The notes under the pieces are model-generated. The model did not search any database. It was not told the DNA's origin and worked only from the letters and a program-made list of their open reading frames with translations. The position numbers and the translations under genes were made by a program. From Allobosea caraganae (GTDB taxonomy: Bacteria > Pseudomonadota > Alphaproteobacteria > Rhizobiales > Beijerinckiaceae), in contig NZ_QQTO01000019.1 in assembly GCF_003351345.1 (NCBI RefSeq), forward strand, positions 310,001 to 374,000: 64,000 bases of DNA, read 5' to 3'. Below, one piece after another: positions 60,066-64,000 of this stretch; the stretch's first letter is position 1; the number at the start of each line of letters is the position of its first letter.

Positions 60066-61238
60066 TCAGATCGTTTTGACGAGTTTGCGGCAGATTTCGG
60101 CGAGCATCTCGTAGTCGCCGATCTCGTTGTAGGCATGGGCGGAGACGCGCACCCAGATGCCACTCGGATGCGCGTGGAGCGGCGCATCGGTGGCGTATTC
60201 GTCGAGGAGGCGGCCGCGCAGCGCGGTGGCGCGGTCCTTGGTGAAGGGGCCGGTCTCGATCGGCAGCCGGACCATGGCCATGGCCGATCCGTGCCCGGCA
60301 TTGCCGTAGGTGCTGCCGAGGCGCTCGGCCAGCAGCTCGCCGGCCTGGCGGGCGAGGTCGATGTTGCGCTGGCGCAGCGCCTTGCCGCCGAGGCGCTCAT
60401 GGAAGGCGAGCGCCGCCTCGATGGCGAGCTGGGGGGTGGCGTCGCGCGTGCCGGTCCAGTCGAACTCGGTGAGGTAGCCGCCCTGGAAGCCGTGCGAGAT
60501 CGTGGTCGGGTGCAGGCCGGCCTGACGGTCGCGGCGGGTCCAGAGGAAGGCGCAGCCCTTCGGCGCCGCCAGCCATTTATGGCAATTGCCGACATAGTAG
60601 TCGGCGTCGATGGCCTTGAGGTTGAGCTCGACCTGGCCGGGTCCGTGGGCGCCGTCGACCAGCAGCGGCACGCCGGCCTCGCGGCAGGCGCGGGCGATCT
60701 CGGCGACGGGAAGCACCAGCGCGCTCGGCGAGGTGACGTGGTCGATGATCGCGATGCGCGTGCGCGCCGTCAGCCCTGCCGCAAAGCGGCCGGCGAAGCC
60801 CGTCAGGTTGGTCTCGGGGAAGGGCAGCTCGGCGATGACGACGCGGGCGCCGCTGCGCTCGGCGACGTAGCGGGCGGTGTTGGCGACGGCGCCATAGGCC
60901 TGGCCGTGCAGCAGGATCTCGTCGCCGGGCTTGAGGTCGAGCGAGCGCAGCACGGCGTTGCAGCCGGTCGTGGCGTTGTCGACGAAGCTGACGTCCTGGC
61001 CCTCGGCGTTGAGGAAGGCGGCCAAGGCCTCGGCGCTGGCACGCAGCGCCTTGGGCAGGATGCCGCGCATGAAGAAGCTCGGCTGCTCCTCCATCTTGTC
61101 GCGCCAGGCGGTCTGGGCCGCCAGCACGACTTTCGGGGTCGCGCCGAAGGCGCCGTGGTTGACGGTCAGCTTGGACCAGTCGAGCGCCCATTCATGGCGG
61201 ATGGCCTGGCCGAGCGCGATGGGGGAGGTGCCGTGCAT
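60066..61238 (-). CDS. Class V aminotransferase (isopenicillin-N-epimerase-like group)
   Basis: A 390-residue PLP enzyme. Asp195 in LLVDGAHGPGQ and Lys221 in GNCHKWLAAPKG are the cofactor contacts. The fold opens LTVNHGAFGATPKVVLAAQT, and FVDNATTGCNAVLRSL holds the phosphate-binding turn. The group includes isopenicillin-N epimerase-like proteins, cysteine lyases and desulfurase-like enzymes acting on diverse amino acids; the reaction here is unknown. The start overlaps the racemase stop by 1 bp, and the binding-protein gene follows at 17 bp, so it is likely the second step of a pathway for the imported amino acid. Confidence 0.93.
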   Translation of the reverse strand: MHGTSPIALGQAIRHEWALDWSKLTVNHGAFGATPKVVLAAQTAWRDKMEEQPSFFMRGILPKALRASAEALAAFLNAEGQDVSFVDNATTGCNAVLRSLDLKPGDEILLHGQAYGAVANTARYVAERSGARVVIAELPFPETNLTGFAGRFAAGLTARTRIAIIDHVTSPSALVLPVAEIARACREAGVPLLVDGAHGPGQVELNLKAIDADYYVGNCHKWLAAPKGCAFLWTRRDRQAGLHPTTISHGFQGGYLTEFDWTGTRDATPQLAIEAALAFHERLGGKALRQRNIDLARQAGELLAERLGSTYGNAGHGSAMAMVRLPIETGPFTKDRATALRGRLLDEYATDAPLHAHPSGIWVRVSAHAYNEIGDYEMLAEICRKLVKTI

Positions 61239-61963
61239 CAGGCGGTTCTCGTCAGTGAGGCAGCCGGATACCCGGCAAGAGACAGTTCTACGGCAGCCGC
61301 TGCATGGAGCGCTGTCGTGTCGAAGACAGGCAGGTCGCTATCGGCCTGCGAGAGCAAGAGGTCGAGCTCGGTGCAGCCGAGGATGACGCCATCGGCGCCG
61401 CGCAGGCGTGCCGAGGCGATGATCTCCAGGCAGCGCGCCTTCGAGCCGGGCTCGACCACGCCCTGGCAGAGCTCGCGATAGATGATGTCGTGGACGGCGC
61501 GCTCGTCCTCGGGCTCGGGCCTGACAAGGTCGAACCCGTGCCTGTCGAGCATGCGGCCGCGATAGAACGGCTCTTCCATGGTGAAGCGCGTGGCCAGCAG
61601 CAGAGGCCGGCGACTCGGCGTCAGCTTGATCGCGGCGGCGGCGATGTCGGCGATGTGCACGATCGGGATCGAGATCGCCGCAGCGACCTCGTCGGCGAGC
61701 TTGTGCATGGTGTTGGTGCAGATCAGCAGCATGTCGGCGCCGGCGCGTTCGAGGGCGGTCGCGCCCTCGATCATGATCCGCAGCAGCGCCTGCCAGTCGC
61801 CGGCCGCCTGCTTGGCCGCGACATCCTGAAACTCGGCCGACCAGAGCACGACCTTGGCCGAATGCAGCCCGCCCAACCTGGCGCGCACGCCCTCGTTGAT
61901 GAGCTTGTAGTAGACGGCCGAGCTTTCCCAGCTCATGCCGCCAAGCAGTCCGATCGTCTGCAT
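61238..61963 (-). CDS. Aspartate/glutamate racemase family protein
   Basis: A 241-residue protein of the Asp/Glu racemase superfamily. The two catalytic cysteines are present: Cys82 in LLICTNTMH and Cys197 in ILGCTEL. The start MQTIGLLGGMSWESSAVYY matches the aspartate racemase (YgeA-like) subgroup. It inverts the alpha carbon of an amino acid without cofactor. It is the first gene of the leftward operon and is divergent from a MocR-type regulator, whose likely operator (62019-62037) lies between the two starts. Broad-specificity racemases occur in this subgroup, so the substrate is open. Confidence 0.94.
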   Translation of the reverse strand: MQTIGLLGGMSWESSAVYYKLINEGVRARLGGLHSAKVVLWSAEFQDVAAKQAAGDWQALLRIMIEGATALERAGADMLLICTNTMHKLADEVAAAISIPIVHIADIAAAAIKLTPSRRPLLLATRFTMEEPFYRGRMLDRHGFDLVRPEPEDERAVHDIIYRELCQGVVEPGSKARCLEIIASARLRGADGVILGCTELDLLLSQADSDLPVFDTTALHAAAAVELSLAGYPAASLTRTA

Positions 61964-62018
61964 AGCCCTGCCTTTTCGTCAGGTGACGATGCAATGACGC
62001 TGGCTGGCCCGGCAAGTT

Positions 62019-62037
62019 GATTGTATGGCAGACAATC
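62019..62037. promoter_or_regulatory. Perfect inverted repeat GATTGT-N7-ACAATC, likely MocR operator
   Basis: GATTGT (62019-62024) and ACAATC (62032-62037) form a perfect repeat with a 7-base spacer, 55 bp from the racemase start and 30 bp from the regulator start at 62068. Its place between divergent genes suggests that the MocR protein binds it to control both. It also argues against a TTG start at 62017 for the regulator. Confidence 0.6.
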
Positions 62038-62067
62038 ACGCTTGAAACGAATGCGCCCGACGCCAGC

Positions 62068-63420
62068 ATGTGGATTCCAGAACTTGACCCCGGCCGGCCG
62101 GTCTATCGCGCCATCGCGGAGGCCATTGCGCAGGATGTCGCGCGCGGCCGCCTCGCCACCGGCGACAAGCTGCCGCCGCAGCGCGACCTGGCGCGAGCGC
62201 TCTCGCTCAACCTGTCGAGCGTGACCAAAGCGTACAAGCTCGCCTTCGAGCTCGGGCTGGTCAATGGCGAGACCGGGCGAGGCACTTATGTGCGGGCCGG
62301 CGATGCCGCGCGCATTCCGTGGCCGTCGGGCGAGAACCAGGTCAGCATCGACTTCGCCTCGAACTTCCCGATGCCGCTCGATCCGTCCGAGGACGTCGTC
62401 CAGCTCTGCCAGGACATGGCGCGCTACGACGTCGGCGAGCGGCTGTTCGAGTACGTGGCGCGCGGCGCCGCCAATGACGACATCTCGCCGGCGGCACTCT
62501 GGCTGGAGGGGCTCGGCGTTCCCGCCCGGCACGACGGCATCCTGCTGACCTCGGGTGCGATCAACGGCGTCTTCGCCTGCCTGCTGGCTCTGGCCAAGGC
62601 GGGCGAGAGCGTGCTCTGCGAGGAGCTGACCTCGCCCGGGCTGATAAGCTGCGCGCGGATGATGGGGCTGAAGCTCATCGGCGTGCCGATGGACCGCGAC
62701 GGCATGAAGATCGACGCCTTCGAGCGCATCGCGACCGAGACCGGCGCGCGCGTCGCCGTGCTCAACCCGACCCTGCACAATCCGACGCTGACCGATCTTT
62801 CGCCGGAGCGTCGCGAGCGGCTCGCCGCTTTCGCGCTGCGCTCGGGCATCATGATCGTCGAAGACGAGGTCTATGCGCCGCTGCTGGGTGTGCCGCCGAA
62901 GCCGCTGGCGGCGCTGGCGCCCGATGCCGTCTGCTATGTCACGAGCTTCTCCAAGGCGGTGCTGCCCGGCCTGCGCATCGGGTACATCTCGGCACCGCCC
63001 TTGATCGCCGAGCGGCTGCGCAACGCCATCCGGGTCAGCACCTGGATGCCCTCGCCGATGCTGGCGAGCCTGGCCTCGCGCTGGGTCAAGGACGGCACCG
63101 CGACGCGGCTGATCGCCAAGCGCCGCGCAGCCGGGCGGGAGCGGATCGATCTGGCGCGGCGCGTGCTGCGGCGGCATGCGCTGGCCTCGCGCGATGACGG
63201 CCTGCATGTCTGGCTCAGCCTGCCGCAGCCCTGGCGCGGCGACGAGTTCGCGACCTATGCGAGGGAGCGCGGGCTCACCGTGATGCCGTCGCAGGATCTG
63301 GCGGCGACTACGGCGGGTGGTATTCAGGCGTTGCGGCTGAGCCTCGGGGCCGAGCCGAGCCTGGAGCGGCTGAAGCAGGGGTTGGGGCGGATCGACCGGA
63401 TATTGCTCGGGCGGGATTGA
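62068..63420 (+). CDS. MocR-type regulator (GntR HTH + class I aminotransferase-like domain)
   Basis: About 450 residues. ATG 62068 is chosen because MWIPELDPGRPVYRAIAEAI is the family-like start; TTG 62017 would place the operator inside the gene. An N-terminal GntR-type winged helix (GDKLPPQRDLARALSLNLSS, then VTKAYKLAFELGLV, ETGRGTYV) is fused to a fold-type I PLP domain with the cofactor Lys in SFSKAVLPGLRIGYI and PTLHNPTLTDLSPERRERLA. MocR proteins bind PLP or an amino-acid aldimine and switch nearby genes. Here the racemase-aminotransferase-transporter operon is the natural target. The stop lies in a hairpin shared with cckA. Confidence 0.94.
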   Translation: MWIPELDPGRPVYRAIAEAIAQDVARGRLATGDKLPPQRDLARALSLNLSSVTKAYKLAFELGLVNGETGRGTYVRAGDAARIPWPSGENQVSIDFASNFPMPLDPSEDVVQLCQDMARYDVGERLFEYVARGAANDDISPAALWLEGLGVPARHDGILLTSGAINGVFACLLALAKAGESVLCEELTSPGLISCARMMGLKLIGVPMDRDGMKIDAFERIATETGARVAVLNPTLHNPTLTDLSPERRERLAAFALRSGIMIVEDEVYAPLLGVPPKPLAALAPDAVCYVTSFSKAVLPGLRIGYISAPPLIAERLRNAIRVSTWMPSPMLASLASRWVKDGTATRLIAKRRAAGRERIDLARRVLRRHALASRDDGLHVWLSLPQPWRGDEFATYARERGLTVMPSQDLAATTAGGIQALRLSLGAEPSLERLKQGLGRIDRILLGRD

Positions 63421-63433
63421 GCCTGCGGCTCAA
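63417..63433. terminator. Hairpin shared by two convergent stop codons
   Basis: TTGAGCC (63417-63423) pairs perfectly with GGCTCAA (63427-63433) around TGC. The TGA of the regulator gene (63418-63420) and the TGA of the leftward cckA gene (63430-63432) both lie in the stem. It can act as a short terminator in both directions. Confidence 0.45.
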
Positions 63434-64000
63434 GCCATCGCCGCCTTCACCGTCTCCACCAGCTGCTTCATCGTGAACGGCTTCGGCAGGAAGTGGAAAT
63501 CCTCGCCCTCGGGCAGGTTCTTGCGGAAGGCCTCCTCGGCATAGCCGGAGACGAAGACCACCCGCGTCGCCGGGTTGCGCTGGCGCAACTCGCCGAGCAG
63601 GGTCGGGCCGTCCATCTCGGGCATGACCACGTCGGAGACGACGAGGTCGATCTTGCCGTCATGCTTCAGGAAGATGTCGAGCGCCTCGACGCCGGAGGCC
63701 GCCTCGTGGACGGTGTAGCCGCGCGAGACCAGCATGCGGGCGTTGAGGGCGCGCACCGCGTCCTCGTCCTCGACCAGCAGGATGATGCCGGCGCCGGTAT
63801 GGTCGGCTGCGGCCTTTTTCGGCGCCTCCTTGGCGGCGATGTCCGCTGCGATCTCCTCCTCCGTCGGGACGTGGCGCGGCAGGAAGATGCGGAAGGTCGT
63901 GCCCTGGCCGATGGTCGAGTCGACGAAGACGAAGCCGCCGGTCTGCTTGACGATGCCGTAGACCATGGAGAGGCCGAGGCCGGTGCCCTTGCCGACCTCC
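63430..64000 (-). CDS. cckA: CckA-type hybrid histidine kinase, C-terminal part (gene continues past the window)
   Basis: The frame is open to base 64000, so only the last 190 or so residues are seen. They begin with the end of the ATPase domain ([20 protein letters not shown], then [17 protein letters not shown]) and continue into a receiver domain: [18 protein letters not shown], phospho-accepting Asp in [25 protein letters not shown] and LPKPF with the Lys. The [10 protein letters not shown] join and the receiver sequence are characteristic of CckA, which starts the CckA-ChpT-CtrA cell-cycle phosphorelay in alphaproteobacteria. The N-terminal membrane and PAS part lies outside the window. 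Confidence 0.9.
   Translation of the reverse strand, partial: EVGKGTGLGLSMVYGIVKQTGGFVFVDSTIGQGTTFRIFLPRHVPTEEEIAADIAAKEAPKKAAADHTGAGIILLVEDEDAVRALNARMLVSRGYTVHEAASGVEALDIFLKHDGKIDLVVSDVVMPEMDGPTLLGELRQRNPATRVVFVSGYAEEAFRKNLPEGEDFHFLPKPFTMKQLVETVKAAMA

Overview
The window looks like chromosomal DNA of a high-GC alphaproteobacterium, most likely in the Hyphomicrobiales (Rhizobiales). The signs are a cckA-type hybrid kinase at the right edge, FixJ-like and LuxR-type response regulators, HdeA/HdeB-like periplasmic proteins, TolB/TPR regulators and dispersed palindromic repeats of a kind common in that order. The genus cannot be fixed from sequence alone; Bosea or a relative is a guess. No rRNA, tRNA, CRISPR array, phage or IS element was recognised.

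Layout. 1-3177: envelope genes (DUF3300 protein with a tail-spike-chaperone-like C-terminus, DUF2950 protein, two HdeA/HdeB-like proteins). 3417-6993: SulP transporter, then a PPK2 polyphosphate kinase with two small partner genes. 7037-11331: RND efflux pump and its adaptor. 11332-16551: a lower-GC stretch with a periplasmic-sensor histidine kinase, FixJ-like regulator, single-receiver protein and HlyD-type protein. 16750-20994: Cys-rich secreted protein, CYTH protein, M81 peptidase and a peptide-type binding protein. 21380-26846: a compact cluster of outer-membrane protein, DUF3604 secreted protein, lipoprotein, parvulin PPIase and HupE/UreJ membrane protein. 27002-32975: small periplasmic proteins, a TolB/TPR regulator, an alpha/beta hydrolase lipoprotein and two small membrane proteins; three copies of a 15-bp element lie here. 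33148-36000: LysR, class II aldolase and Bug-type binding protein.

36477-53685 is the most striking part. It holds a NarL/NarX-type two-component pair, a 2991-residue secreted animal-type haem peroxidase carrying RTX calcium-binding repeats, a type I secretion ATPase, a second RTX/cadherin-like protein with an N-terminal membrane segment, and the HlyD adaptor. Together they look like a dedicated export system for an extracellular peroxidase. Both RTX proteins carry long Asp/His-rich runs. The nearest named precedent is the MopA-type Mn(II)-oxidising peroxidases of Aurantimonas and Erythrobacter; that assignment is inference.

53746-56788: a CadC-like TolB/TPR regulator, an NmrA-like oxidoreductase and a small membrane protein. 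56830-63420: an amino-acid operon (racemase, class V aminotransferase, binding protein, two permeases, ATPase) with a divergent MocR-type regulator; a perfect inverted repeat lies between them. The window ends inside cckA.
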